Source: Kitasatospora indigofera | GTDB lineage: Bacteria > Actinomycetota > Actinomycetes > Streptomycetales > Streptomycetaceae | Direction of reading: 5' to 3' | Assembly: GCF_014655955.1 (NCBI RefSeq) | Contig: NZ_BNBO01000033.1 | Span: 1 to 64,000, forward strand | Length of the DNA stretch: 64,000 nucleotides | Shown: positions 16,401-24,617 of the stretch, one piece after another | How positions within the stretch are numbered: the first letter of the stretch is position 1 | Layout: each line of letters opens with the position of its first letter | The notes under the pieces: model-generated | Seen by the model: the letters and a program-made list of their open reading frames with translations, nothing else | Databases searched by the model: none | Told to the model about the DNA's origin: nothing | Program-made: the position numbers and the translations under genes

Positions 16401-16468
16401 CGGCGGACAGCAGCAGGGCCCCGGCACGTCCTGGAGGGGACGTCCCGGGGCCCTGCTGCTGTCCGCCG
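16401..16468. terminator. Very long hairpin between VapB-like gene and malR
   Basis: Two near-contiguous complementary blocks (24 bp, then 7 bp nearer the loop) pair 16401-16431 with 16436-16468, apart from small bulges. It can serve the VapB-like gene on the plus strand and malR on the minus strand. Confidence 0.75.
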
Positions 16469-16483
16469 GGGCGGGCCACGCCA

Positions 16484-16551
16484 CGACCGGTCGTGCTCGA
16501 CGACCGGTCGTGCTCGACGGCCGGACGTGCTCGACGGCCGGACGTACGCGG
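16484..16551. repeat. 17-bp tandem repeat, four units
   Basis: Four 17-base units at 16484, 16501, 16518 and 16535. The first two are identical (CGACCGGTCGTGCTCGA) and the last two carry CGGCCGGACGT variants. A separate duplication, CGTGTCAGTCGCCG, follows at the end of malR, with its stop codon in the second copy. Confidence 0.75.
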
Positions 16552-16579
16552 TGGCCGGCCGTGTCAGTCGCCGGGCGTG

Positions 16580-17608
16580 TCAGTCGCCGCGGTTGGCCCT
16601 GGCGCCGGTGGATCCGCGCATCACCAGCTCCGGCTGGAACATGAACTCGCCGCGCTGGGCGGCGTTCCCGCCGACCTCCTCCAGCAGGGCGTCGACGGCG
16701 GCGGTGGCCATCGCCTCGACCGGCTGGCGGATGGTGGTGAGCGGCGGCTCCGTGAAGGCGATCAGCGGCGAGTCGTCGAAGCCGACCACCGAGATGTCCT
16801 GCGGCACGGCCAGGCCGCGCTGGCGCACGGCCCGGATCGCGCCGAGCGCCATCATGTCGCTGCCGCAGACGATCGCGGTGCAGCCCTTGTCGAGCAGGGC
16901 GCCGGCCGCCGCGTGGCCGCCCTCCACGCTGAACAGCGTGTGGTGGATCAGCCCCTCGGCCTCCTCGCGGGTCACCCCGAGCAGGTCCGTTATGGCCGCC
17001 GTGAAGCCCTCGATCTTGCGCAGCACCGGGACGAACCGGCGCTGGCCGACGGCCAGGCCGATCCGCTCGTGGCCGAGCTCCACCAGGTGCTGGACGGCCA
17101 TCCACATGGCGGCCCGGTCGTCCGGCGAGATGAACGGCGCGGCGATCTTCTCGCTGTAGCCGTTGATCAGCACGAACGGCACCTGCCGGCCGGTGAGCTT
17201 GGCGTACCGGTCGTGGTCCGCCGTGGAGTCCGCGTGCAGGCCGGAGACGAAGACGATGCCGGCCACGCCGCGCTCGACCAGCATCTCCACCAGTTCGTCC
17301 TCGGTGGAGCCGCCCGGGGTCTGGGTGCAGAGCACCGGGGTGAACCCGTGGCGGCTGAGCACCTGCTCGATCACCTGGGCGAGCGCGGGGAAGATGGGAT
17401 TGCTCAGCTCGGGGGTGATCAGCCCGATCAGCCCCGCGCTGCGCTGGCGCAGCCGGGTGGGCCGCTCGTAGCCGAGCACGTCGAGCGCCGCCAGCACGGT
17501 CTGCCGCGTGGTGGCGGAGACGCCCGCCTTGCCGTTGAGGACGCGGCTGACGGTCGCTTCGCTGACCCCCGCCTGCGCCGCGATGTCCGAGAGTCGCGCC
17601 GTAGTCAC
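16580..17608 (-). CDS. malR: LacI family repressor of maltose genes (MalR)
   Basis: A 342-residue LacI/GalR regulator with an N-terminal helix-turn-helix (ARLSDIAAQAGVSEATVSRVLNGKAGVS, residues about 4-31), hinge helix, and periplasmic-binding-protein-like effector domain (AGLIGLITPELSNPIFPALAQ onward). The sequence closely resembles Streptomyces MalR, which represses malEFG until maltose or maltodextrins are present. I use the GTG at 17608; an ATG at 17632 would add eight residues. It follows the alpha-glucosidase gene by 25 bases on the same strand and is probably co-transcribed, whereas in S. coelicolor malR is divergent from malE. Confidence 0.88.
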   Translation of the reverse strand: MTTARLSDIAAQAGVSEATVSRVLNGKAGVSATTRQTVLAALDVLGYERPTRLRQRSAGLIGLITPELSNPIFPALAQVIEQVLSRHGFTPVLCTQTPGGSTEDELVEMLVERGVAGIVFVSGLHADSTADHDRYAKLTGRQVPFVLINGYSEKIAAPFISPDDRAAMWMAVQHLVELGHERIGLAVGQRRFVPVLRKIEGFTAAITDLLGVTREEAEGLIHHTLFSVEGGHAAAGALLDKGCTAIVCGSDMMALGAIRAVRQRGLAVPQDISVVGFDDSPLIAFTEPPLTTIRQPVEAMATAAVDALLEEVGGNAAQRGEFMFQPELVMRGSTGARANRGD

Positions 17609-17633
17609 GATCCCAGAGCCTATTGCAACCACG

Positions 17634-19355
17634 TCACACCGCCCACCAGATGGTGCTGTCCGGCGCCAGAACGGTCTCTCCGTCCAGCACGGCAGCCTCG
17701 GCCGAGGAGAGCAGGATACGGCCCGGGGCGGTGATCCGGACCGGCTCGGGGCCCGTGTTCGCGGTGCAGACGAAGGAACCGTGCTCGCTGTCGCGGCGGA
17801 AGGCCAGTGCGCCCTCGGGGGCGTCCAGCCAGGTCACCTCGGTGCCGGCGCCGAGCGCGGGGTGCTCCCGGCGGACGGCGAGGGCGCTGCGGTAGAGCTC
17901 CAGGGTGGAGGTGGGGTCGCCGGTCTGCGCCTCGACGCTGAGCCGCGCCCACTCCGCGGGCTGCGGCAGCCAGCTGGGGCCGCCGGCGTCCGGGCCGAAG
18001 CCGTACGGCGCCTCGGTGCCCGACCACGGGATCGGCACCCGGCAGCCGTCGCGGAACCCGTCCTGGCCGGCCTGGCGGAAGAACGACGGGTCCTGGCGGA
18101 CCTCGTCGGGCAGGTCGGTGACGTCCGGCAGGCCGAGCTCCTCACCCTGGTAGAGGTAGGCGGAGCCGGGCAGGGCGAGCATCAGCAGGCTGGCGGCGCG
18201 GGCGCGGCGCAGGCCCAGCTCCCGGTCGCCGGCGGTGCGGATCTGGGTGCCGCCGGGCGGGTTGGCGAACCGGGTGGCGTGCCGGGTGACGTCGTGGTTG
18301 GAGAGCACCCAGGTGGCCGGGGCGTCGACCGGGCGCATCGCGTCCAGCGAGACGTCGATGACCTCGCGCAGCGCGGCGGCCTCCCAGTGGGTGCCGAGGT
18401 ACTGGAAGTTGAAGGCCTGGTGCAGTTCGTCGGGGCGCACGTAGTTGGCGGTGCGCTGGACGGTCGGGGTCCAGGCCTCGGCGACGCCGATCCGCTCGCC
18501 CGGGTACTCGTCCAGGATCTTGCGCCAGACGCGGTAGATGTCGTGCACGCCGTCCTGGTCGAAGAACGGCATCACGTCGTTGCCGAGCAGCTTGAGCTGG
18601 TCGTGCGAGCCGAGGTCGGGCAGGCCGGCGGCCTTGACCATGCCGTGCGCGACGTCGATCCGGAACCCGTCGACGCCCATGTCCAGCCAGAACCGCAGGA
18701 TCGAACGGAACTCGTCGGCGACGGCCTCGTTCTCCCAGTTGAAGTCGGGCTGCTCCGGGGCGAAGAGGTGCAGGTACCAGTCGCCGGGGGTGCCGTCGGG
18801 GTTCTCGGTGCGGGTCCAGGCCGGGCCGCCGAAGATGGACTCCCAGTCGTTCGGGGGGAGTTCGCCGTTCTCGCCCTTGCCCGGGCGGAAGTGGTAGCGC
18901 TCGCGCAGCGCGGAGCCGGGGCCCTCGCGCAGGGCGCGCTGGAACCACTCGTGGGCGTCCGAGGAGTGGTTGGGCACCAGGTCGACGATGATCCGCAGGC
19001 CCAGGCCGTGGGCGTCCCGGATCAGGCCGTCGGCGTCCAGCAGGGTGCCGAACATCGGGTCCACCGCGCGGTAGTCGGCGACGTCGTAGCCGGCGTCGGC
19101 CTGCGGCGAGGCGTAGAAGGGGGACAGCCAGACGGCGTCGACGCCGAGGTCCTTCAGGTACGGGAGCCGGCTGCGGATGCCCGGGAGGTCGCCCATGCCG
19201 TCCCCGTTGGAGTCGGCGAAACTGCGCGGGTACACCTGGTAGATGACCGCTTCCCGCCACCAGCCTCTGGACCGGCCGGCGTTGTCGGCGGCCACGGTGG
19301 TGGCAGCGGGGACGGCGGCGGCGGGCCGGGAGGTGTCGGCCAGGTTCTGGGTCAT
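17634..19355 (-). CDS. aglA: GH13 alpha-glucosidase/alpha-amylase family enzyme (AglA-like)
   Basis: A 573-residue cytosolic glycoside hydrolase family 13 enzyme that hydrolyses alpha-1,4-glucosidic bonds in imported maltodextrins. Motif I is VDLVPNHSS. Motif II is GFRIDVAHGM with the nucleophile Asp. Motif III is GVAEAWTP with the acid/base Glu, and motif IV is VLSNHDVTRH with the stabilising Asp. There is no signal peptide, which fits intracellular cleavage after uptake by the MalEFG importer encoded upstream. It sits 91 bases after malG and 25 bases before malR, matching the position of aglA in S. coelicolor. Confidence 0.9.
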   Translation of the reverse strand: MTQNLADTSRPAAAVPAATTVAADNAGRSRGWWREAVIYQVYPRSFADSNGDGMGDLPGIRSRLPYLKDLGVDAVWLSPFYASPQADAGYDVADYRAVDPMFGTLLDADGLIRDAHGLGLRIIVDLVPNHSSDAHEWFQRALREGPGSALRERYHFRPGKGENGELPPNDWESIFGGPAWTRTENPDGTPGDWYLHLFAPEQPDFNWENEAVADEFRSILRFWLDMGVDGFRIDVAHGMVKAAGLPDLGSHDQLKLLGNDVMPFFDQDGVHDIYRVWRKILDEYPGERIGVAEAWTPTVQRTANYVRPDELHQAFNFQYLGTHWEAAALREVIDVSLDAMRPVDAPATWVLSNHDVTRHATRFANPPGGTQIRTAGDRELGLRRARAASLLMLALPGSAYLYQGEELGLPDVTDLPDEVRQDPSFFRQAGQDGFRDGCRVPIPWSGTEAPYGFGPDAGGPSWLPQPAEWARLSVEAQTGDPTSTLELYRSALAVRREHPALGAGTEVTWLDAPEGALAFRRDSEHGSFVCTANTGPEPVRITAPGRILLSSAEAAVLDGETVLAPDSTIWWAV

Positions 19356-19446
19356 GGACAGTCATCCCTTGGGGACTAGGTGTCGAACCGGCCGCCGGGG
19401 TGAGGCGGCCGGTGCGCGGCGACAGGCGGTGACGAGAGGAGAGGGC

Positions 19447-20358
19447 TCAGGACTTCGAGGCACCGGCGGTCAGGCCGGTGACGAGGTGACGCTGGACCAG
19501 GTAGAAGAGCAGGGAGGACGGGATCGCGATCAGCACGGCCGTCGCGGCCATCAGGTTCCACTGCGCGTCGTGCTCGCTGACGAAGGTCTGCAGGCCGACG
19601 GCCAGCGTGTACTTGTCGGAGCTGAGCATGAAGGTGGAGGCGAAGGCGACCTCGGCCCAGGCGGTGAGGAAGGAGTAGAACGCGGCCACCGCCAGGCCCG
19701 GCCGGGCGAGCGGCAGGACGAGCCGCCAGAAGGTCCCGAACGGGTTCAGCCCGTCGACCCGCCCGGCCTCGTCGATCTCGACCGGGATGGTGTCGAAGTA
19801 GCCCTTCAGCAGCCAGGCGCAGTACGGCACGGTGGTGGTCGAGTAGACCAGGATCAGGCCGAGGTAGCTGTCCAGCAGGCCGAGGGTGGAGAGGATCGTG
19901 TACATCGGCACGATCAGCACCGCGATCGGGAACATCTGGGTGACCAGCAGCGACCACATCAGCGGGCGGTGGCCGGGGAAGCGCATCCGGGAGACCGCGT
20001 AGCCGGTGGTCGCGGCGATCAGCACGCCGACCACCGTGGTGACGCCGGAGACCAGCGCGGCGTTGCCGAACCAGGTGAAGAAGTCGGTGTCGAAGAGCAC
20101 CGTGGAGTAGTTCGACGTGGTCATCTTGTCGAGGATCGCGCCGGGGTGCAGATAGTCGGTCTTGTCCGGGCCGAGCGAGATGAAGACGATCCAGAGGACC
20201 GGGAACAGGGCGATCAGGCTCGCCAGGATCAGCGCGCCGTGCGACAGCGCCTTGCCCAGCGGGCTCAGCTCGCCGCGCCGGCGGGTCTTCGCGGGCCGGG
20301 CCTTCGGGATGCCGGATCCCGGGACGGTGATGGTCGGTCGTTCGGTGGTGGTGCTCAT
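19447..20358 (-). CDS. malG: Maltose/maltodextrin ABC transporter permease MalG
   Basis: A 303-residue inner-membrane permease of the CUT1 sugar-importer family with six predicted helices. The cytoplasmic EAA loop is seen as EIDEAGRVDGLNPFGTFWRLVLPLARPG (about residues 190-217), which contacts the ATPase. I take the ATG at 20358; a GTG at 20391 would add 11 residues. It pairs with MalF to form the channel. No ATPase gene is present in the operon, so a shared MsiK-type ATPase is probably used, as in other streptomycetes. Confidence 0.9.
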   Translation of the reverse strand: MSTTTERPTITVPGSGIPKARPAKTRRRGELSPLGKALSHGALILASLIALFPVLWIVFISLGPDKTDYLHPGAILDKMTTSNYSTVLFDTDFFTWFGNAALVSGVTTVVGVLIAATTGYAVSRMRFPGHRPLMWSLLVTQMFPIAVLIVPMYTILSTLGLLDSYLGLILVYSTTTVPYCAWLLKGYFDTIPVEIDEAGRVDGLNPFGTFWRLVLPLARPGLAVAAFYSFLTAWAEVAFASTFMLSSDKYTLAVGLQTFVSEHDAQWNLMAATAVLIAIPSSLLFYLVQRHLVTGLTAGASKS

Positions 20359-20431
20359 CGGGGTACCTGCCTTCTTGGCCGTCGTGGTCACGGGGATGCG
20401 TCGGACGGACGCCGGGTCGACGGGGTGGCCG

Positions 20432-21433
20432 TCAGCCGTTCGCCTGCTCGTTGCGGGCCAGCCAGCGCCGGTAGAAGGAGGTGAAGACGATGAGGATGGA
20501 CAGCAGGATCACGCCGTACGCGGCCGACTGGGCGTAGTCGCGGGGCTGCTGGCCGAAGCCGAGCCGGTAGGCCCAGGTGACCAGGAGCTGGGCGTCGGGC
20601 GCGCCGTTGCCGAACAGCAGGAAGATGACCGCGAACTGGTTGAAGGTCCAGATCACGCCGAGCAGCACGACGGTGCTGGAGACGGTGCGCAGCCCCGGCA
20701 GGGTGACGTGGCGGAACTGCTGCCAGGCGGTGGCGCCGTCCATCTCGGCCGCCTCGTACAGCTCGGCGGGGATCGACTGCAGCCCGCCGAGCAGCGAGAT
20801 CATCATGAACGGCACGCCGACCCAGGTGTTGACCAGGATCGCGGCGGCCTTCTGGCCGAGCGGGTCGTCGAGCCAGCCGGGCTCGGGCAGGTGCAGTGCG
20901 CCGAGCACGGTGTTGACGGCGCCGCCGTCGGAGAGCATCAGCCGCCAGGAGAAGACGGTCACGAAGGTGGGCACGGCCCAGGGCAGGATCAGCAGCAGCC
21001 GGTAGGCGCCGCGGCCGCGCAGCTTCTGGTTGAGCAGCAGGGCGAGGCCGAGGCCCAGCGAGTAGTGCAGGCAGACGCAGAGCACGGTCCAGGCGATGGT
21101 CCAGACGAAGTGCGACCAGAAGCGGTCGTACGAGCCGGGGCCCCAGAGGATGTCGGCGTAGTTGTGCAGGCCGATGAAGTTGTAGCTGGCGGGGACCTTG
21201 TTGACGCCGATCTGGCGGGCCGAGTTGAGGCTGGTGGCGTCGGTGAGGGTGAGCCAGATGCCCTCGATCAGCGGGTAGAGCACGAGCACGCCGAGCACCA
21301 GGACGACCGGTGCGATCATCACGTAGGCGTACCAGTGCTTGCTGTACGAGCGCTTGAAGCGCTCCACGAGGCCGGGACGCGGTTCGCGGTCACGGCTGCC
21401 CTTGCTGGGTGCACCCTGCACGGCGACTGCCAT
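20432..21433 (-). CDS. malF: Maltose/maltodextrin ABC transporter permease MalF
   Basis: A 333-residue permease of the binding-protein-dependent transport family (CUT1). Six to seven transmembrane helices are predicted. The EAA motif is YEAAEMDGATAWQQFRHVTLPGL, near residues 225-247. The ATG at 21433 is preceded by AAGGTG eight bases upstream; a longer frame from 21517 overlaps the malE-malF gap and is unlikely. It lies between malE and malG, 96 bases after malE and 73 bases before the malG start chosen here. Confidence 0.92.
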   Translation of the reverse strand: MAVAVQGAPSKGSRDREPRPGLVERFKRSYSKHWYAYVMIAPVVLVLGVLVLYPLIEGIWLTLTDATSLNSARQIGVNKVPASYNFIGLHNYADILWGPGSYDRFWSHFVWTIAWTVLCVCLHYSLGLGLALLLNQKLRGRGAYRLLLILPWAVPTFVTVFSWRLMLSDGGAVNTVLGALHLPEPGWLDDPLGQKAAAILVNTWVGVPFMMISLLGGLQSIPAELYEAAEMDGATAWQQFRHVTLPGLRTVSSTVVLLGVIWTFNQFAVIFLLFGNGAPDAQLLVTWAYRLGFGQQPRDYAQSAAYGVILLSILIVFTSFYRRWLARNEQANG

Positions 21434-21529
21434 TTGTTGACACCTTTTCGAGAGATCCGCAGCCCGACTCGGCGACTGCTGTTCGAACGAGGGTGGCCGC
21501 GGGGCCCTGCTCCCCACGGCCGGGGTCCA

Positions 21530-22807
21530 CTACTTGCTGAAGTCCGGGAGGAGCTTCGCGTAGTCGGTGGCGATGGTGCTCAGGCCGTCCTGGGTGCTGG
21601 TGCCCTGGACGACCTTGCCGAGGTTGGTGCCCAGCGAGGCGAACAGCGAGCTGTACTCGGCCAGCTCGGGACGGGGCTTGGCGCTGGCCAGCACGGCCTG
21701 GAAGCCGGCGATGCCGGGGTTGGCCTTGACCTCGGGGGTGAAGGCGTCGGCGCGGGTCGGCAGCGTGGAGTTCTTCTGCGCGATGAAGGCCTGGCTCTCG
21801 GCCGAGGTCATGAACGCGGCGAACTTCTCGGCGGCGGCCTTGTGGGCGGCGTCGGCACCGGCGTAGACCGAGACGTTGTGGCCACCGGTCGGGGCGCCGG
21901 CCTTGCCGGAGGAGCCGGCCGGGACGGGGGCGATGCCGAGGTTGGCCTTGTCGGCGAACGCGGTGCCCTTGTAGATGTTGGTGATCTCCCACGGGCCCTG
22001 GATGATCGCCGCGACCTTGCCGCTGTTGAAGGCGTCCATCATGTGGGCGTAGGAGTCGCTGGTGACGTCGGCCTTGGCGGTGCCGGGCGCGGTGAAGAGG
22101 GTCTTGTAGGTCTCGACGGCCTTGGCGGCCTCCGGCGAGGTGATGGTGATCTTCTTGCCGGCGGCGTCGACGGTGTCGGTGCCCTCGCCGAACAGCAGCG
22201 GCATCGCGTAGTAGCCGTCACCGGCGCGCATCCAGAAGCCGTCCACGCCGGCCTTGTCCTTCAGGGCGGCGGCGTCGGTCTTCAGCTCGTCCCAGGTCTT
22301 CGGGGCGGCGGTGATGCCGGCCTTGGTGAAGAGGTCCTTGTTGTAGAGCAGGCCGAGGGTGTCGGTCACCAGCGGCACGCCGTAGAGCTTGCCCTGGTAC
22401 TTGGCCTGCTGGATCAGGCTCGGCTGGAAGGCGTTGGCGTCGGCGGCGGCGGGGGTGCCGTCCAGCGCCTCCAGGTAACCGGCCTTGGCGAAGGCGGCGG
22501 TCCAGCCGACCTCGGAGCGGAAGACGTCCGGCGCGCCCTTGGCACCCATGGCGGTCTGCAGCTTGTTCTGCGCCTGGTCGAACGGGACGCTGACGAAGTC
22601 GACCTTGATGTTCGGGTTGGCGGCCTCGAACTTCTTGGCGAGCTCCTGGTAGTTCGGCGCCTCGTTGGTGGCGTTCGACGTGTCCCAGTAGGTGATGGTG
22701 ACCGGTCCGTCGGCCTTGGTGTCGGAGCTGGAGCCGCCGCTGCTGCAAGCAGCCATCGAGACCGCGAGGGCCGCAACAAGGGCAGAGGCCGCGATGCCAC
22801 GCCGCAT
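21530..22807 (-). CDS. malE: Maltose/maltodextrin-binding lipoprotein MalE
   Basis: A 425-residue extracellular solute-binding protein (family 1). The signal peptide ends in a lipobox (SMAAC, Cys at about residue 20), so the protein is anchored to the outer face of the membrane. The segments VTITYWDTSN, VDFVSVPFDQAQNKLQ and AAIIQGPWEITNI are typical of the family. The ATG at 22807 has an AGGAG site six bases upstream; the longer frame reaching 23131 passes through the operator region and is not used. It is the first gene of malEFG-aglA-malR and is controlled from the MalR-type sites at about 22.94 kb. Confidence 0.93.
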   Translation of the reverse strand: MRRGIAASALVAALAVSMAACSSGGSSSDTKADGPVTITYWDTSNATNEAPNYQELAKKFEAANPNIKVDFVSVPFDQAQNKLQTAMGAKGAPDVFRSEVGWTAAFAKAGYLEALDGTPAAADANAFQPSLIQQAKYQGKLYGVPLVTDTLGLLYNKDLFTKAGITAAPKTWDELKTDAAALKDKAGVDGFWMRAGDGYYAMPLLFGEGTDTVDAAGKKITITSPEAAKAVETYKTLFTAPGTAKADVTSDSYAHMMDAFNSGKVAAIIQGPWEITNIYKGTAFADKANLGIAPVPAGSSGKAGAPTGGHNVSVYAGADAAHKAAAEKFAAFMTSAESQAFIAQKNSTLPTRADAFTPEVKANPGIAGFQAVLASAKPRPELAEYSSLFASLGTNLGKVVQGTSTQDGLSTIATDYAKLLPDFSK

Positions 22808-22909
22808 GAGAACTCCTAGAAAGGTGGGGGTGCCCGAGATGGTGGAGGACCGCGCATAATGGCTGTCCCGTGCCGACTGCGCCGTTGCGGCCGTCGGGCT
22901 TGGGGAGGA

Positions 22910-22980
22910 ACGTAACAGCGATGCAATCGCTGCGGAAAGGTCTTGCAGCAAGTTTCTGCAAGATCCTGGGATCGTTACGT
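22910..22980. promoter_or_regulatory. malE promoter region with MalR-type operator
   Basis: CTTGCAG (22942-22948) and CTGCAAG (22956-22962) form an inverted repeat of the MalR type. It is nested inside a wider dyad, ACGTAAC (22910-22916) with GTTACGT (22974-22980), plus AGCGA-N5-TCGCT beginning at 22917. It lies about 100-175 bases upstream of malE. CTTGCAG-type repeats are the reported targets of streptomycete MalR. Confidence 0.7.
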
Positions 22981-23088
22981 CCGTGTGTCCTCGACGTAGC
23001 CGTGCGGTAGTCCAACGGCGACGATTTTGCCGAGCAATGTCCGGATTTGCCGGGCGGCTTGGCATGCCCACAGTGGAGCGCCACCCCC

Positions 23089-23117
23089 CCTGCAAGGTTT
23101 CAGCCCGTCCTTGCAGG
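23089..23117. promoter_or_regulatory. Second CTTGCAG-type inverted repeat
   Basis: CCTGCAAGG (23089-23097) and CCTTGCAGG (23109-23117) form a perfect 9-bp inverted repeat with an 11-base spacer. The half-sites are the same as at the malE operator, but this copy is 280 bases from malE and 147 bases upstream of the flavohaemoglobin gene. It could be an auxiliary MalR site for DNA looping. Confidence 0.6.
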
Positions 23118-23144
23118 CGGCTTGTTGGCATGTCACTGACATTG

Positions 23145-23172
23145 AATAAAAAGGATGGCTATCCTTTATATT
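23145..23172. promoter_or_regulatory. AT-rich dyad upstream of hmp
   Basis: AATAAAAAGGAT and ATCCTTTATATT form 12-base arms with one mismatch around GGCT, in sharp compositional contrast to the surroundings. The dyad lies about 90 bases before the flavohaemoglobin start and probably binds a nitric-oxide- or iron-sulfur-responsive regulator (an NsrR type, or the SufR-like protein encoded after hmp). Confidence 0.6.
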
Positions 23173-23263
23173 GAGCGGGCAGTACCCGCCGGACCGCCGG
23201 CGGGCCTCCCGGGCCTGCCTTCGGCCGGCCCGCCGTCCCGCTCTCTTCGTCCTGGAGGAACAC

Positions 23264-24478
23264 GTGCTCTCCCCCGAGTCCACCGAGATCGTCCGCGCGA
23301 CCCTGCCCGCCGTCGGCGGGGCCATCGGCGAGATCACGCCGCTGTTCTACGAGACGATGTTCGCCGACCACCCCGAGCTGGAACGCGACCTCTTCAACCG
23401 GGGCAACCAGGCCAGCGGCGCCCAGCGCTCCGCCCTGGCCGGGGCGATCGCGGCCTACGCGACCATGCTGGTGGAGCACCCCGGGGAGCGGCCCGGCGCG
23501 ATGCTCGCCCGGATCTCCCACAAGCACGCCTCGCTGGGCATCACCGCCGACCAGTACAAGATCGTCCACGGCTACCTGTTCCGCGCCATCGTCCAGGTGC
23601 TGGGCGACGCCGTCACCCCCGAGGTCGCGGCCGGCTGGGACGAGGTCTACTGGCTGATGGCCGGCGAACTCATCGCCCTGGAGGCCAAGCACTACCAGGA
23701 GGCCGGCGTCGAGCCGGGCCAGGTCTGGCAGCGGATGACCGTGGTCGAGCGGCACCGGCAGAGCCGCGACGCCGTCTCGTTCACCCTGCGGCCGGCCGAC
23801 GGCGGACCGGCCCCCGCCTTCCGTCCCGGCCAGTACGTGAGCGTCGCCGTCCGGCTCGCCGACGGCGCCCGGCAGATCCGCCAGTACAGCCTCTCCGCCG
23901 CGCCCGGCGCGGCGGCCTGGCGCATCACGGTCAAGCGGGTGCACGGCGGGAGCGGCCCGGACGGCGAGGTCTCGGGACGGCTGCACGACCACGTCCGGCC
24001 CGGCGACGAGCTGACCGTCTCGCTGCCCTTCGGCGACCTCACCCTGCCCGAGCCGGACGCTGAGGCCGGCCCCGACGGCGAACCGCCGCTGCTGCTCGCC
24101 TCGGCCGGCATCGGCTGCACCCCGATCACCGGGATCCTCGACCACCTCGTCCGCACCGGCTCCACCCGCCGGGTGACCGTCGTCCACGGCGACCGCTCCC
24201 CCGCCGACCACGCGCACGCGGACGAACTCGCCGAGCTGGTCGCCGCCCTGCCCGGCGGGGTGCTGCACCGCTGGTACGAGGAGGACGCCGCCGGCCACGG
24301 CGAGGCCGGCCTGGTCGACCTCTCGGCCGTCGAGCTGCCCGCCGGGGTGCAGGCCTACCTCTGCGGCCCGCTCCCCTTCATGCGCGCCGCCCGGGCCGAC
24401 CTGCTCCGGCGCGCGGTTCCCGCCCAGGCCGTGCACTACGAGGTCTTCGGCCCGGACCTCTGGCTCGCCGGGAGCTGA
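23264..24478 (+). CDS. hmp: Flavohaemoglobin, nitric oxide dioxygenase
   Basis: A 404-residue cytosolic enzyme that converts NO plus O2 to nitrate with NAD(P)H. The N-terminal globin domain (about 1-138) has the proximal His in ISHKHASLGI. The FAD-binding ferredoxin-reductase domain starts near 150 (QVWQRMTVVERH) and includes RQYSLSAAPG. The NAD-binding domain begins with LLLASAGIGCTPITGIL and ends in YEVFGPDLW. The GTG at 23264 follows GGAGGA at the right distance. It faces away from malE and converges with a regulator gene. An AT-rich dyad in its promoter is a likely NO-responsive operator. Confidence 0.93.
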   Translation: MLSPESTEIVRATLPAVGGAIGEITPLFYETMFADHPELERDLFNRGNQASGAQRSALAGAIAAYATMLVEHPGERPGAMLARISHKHASLGITADQYKIVHGYLFRAIVQVLGDAVTPEVAAGWDEVYWLMAGELIALEAKHYQEAGVEPGQVWQRMTVVERHRQSRDAVSFTLRPADGGPAPAFRPGQYVSVAVRLADGARQIRQYSLSAAPGAAAWRITVKRVHGGSGPDGEVSGRLHDHVRPGDELTVSLPFGDLTLPEPDAEAGPDGEPPLLLASAGIGCTPITGILDHLVRTGSTRRVTVVHGDRSPADHAHADELAELVAALPGGVLHRWYEEDAAGHGEAGLVDLSAVELPAGVQAYLCGPLPFMRAARADLLRRAVPAQAVHYEVFGPDLWLAGS

Positions 24479-24550
24479 CGGACCGCGCCGGGCACCGGCC
24501 CTGCCCGCCCGTCACCTTGCCGGGGCGTCAGGGGGCCGGCGTCCCAGGGG

Positions 24551-24590
24551 CCGCGGGGCGGGGCGCCGGTCCGCCCGCCCCGCCCCGCGG
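24551..24590. terminator. Bidirectional hairpin between hmp and the regulator gene
   Basis: A perfect 15-bp G/C stem (24551-24565 with 24576-24590) around a 10-base loop between two convergent genes. Confidence 0.75.
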
Positions 24591-24617
24591 CCCGCGCCCG
24601 GGGCGGGGCGCTCCCGC

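Noticed and set aside
15913..16551. CRISPR-like array
   Set aside because: Units are directly adjacent without unique spacers and are only 17-18 bases long; no cas gene is present.
20162..22819. Open frame of 885 codons antisense to malE and malF
   Set aside because: A typical GC-bias shadow of genuine genes on the opposite strand; Gly/Val/Glu-rich without a domain.
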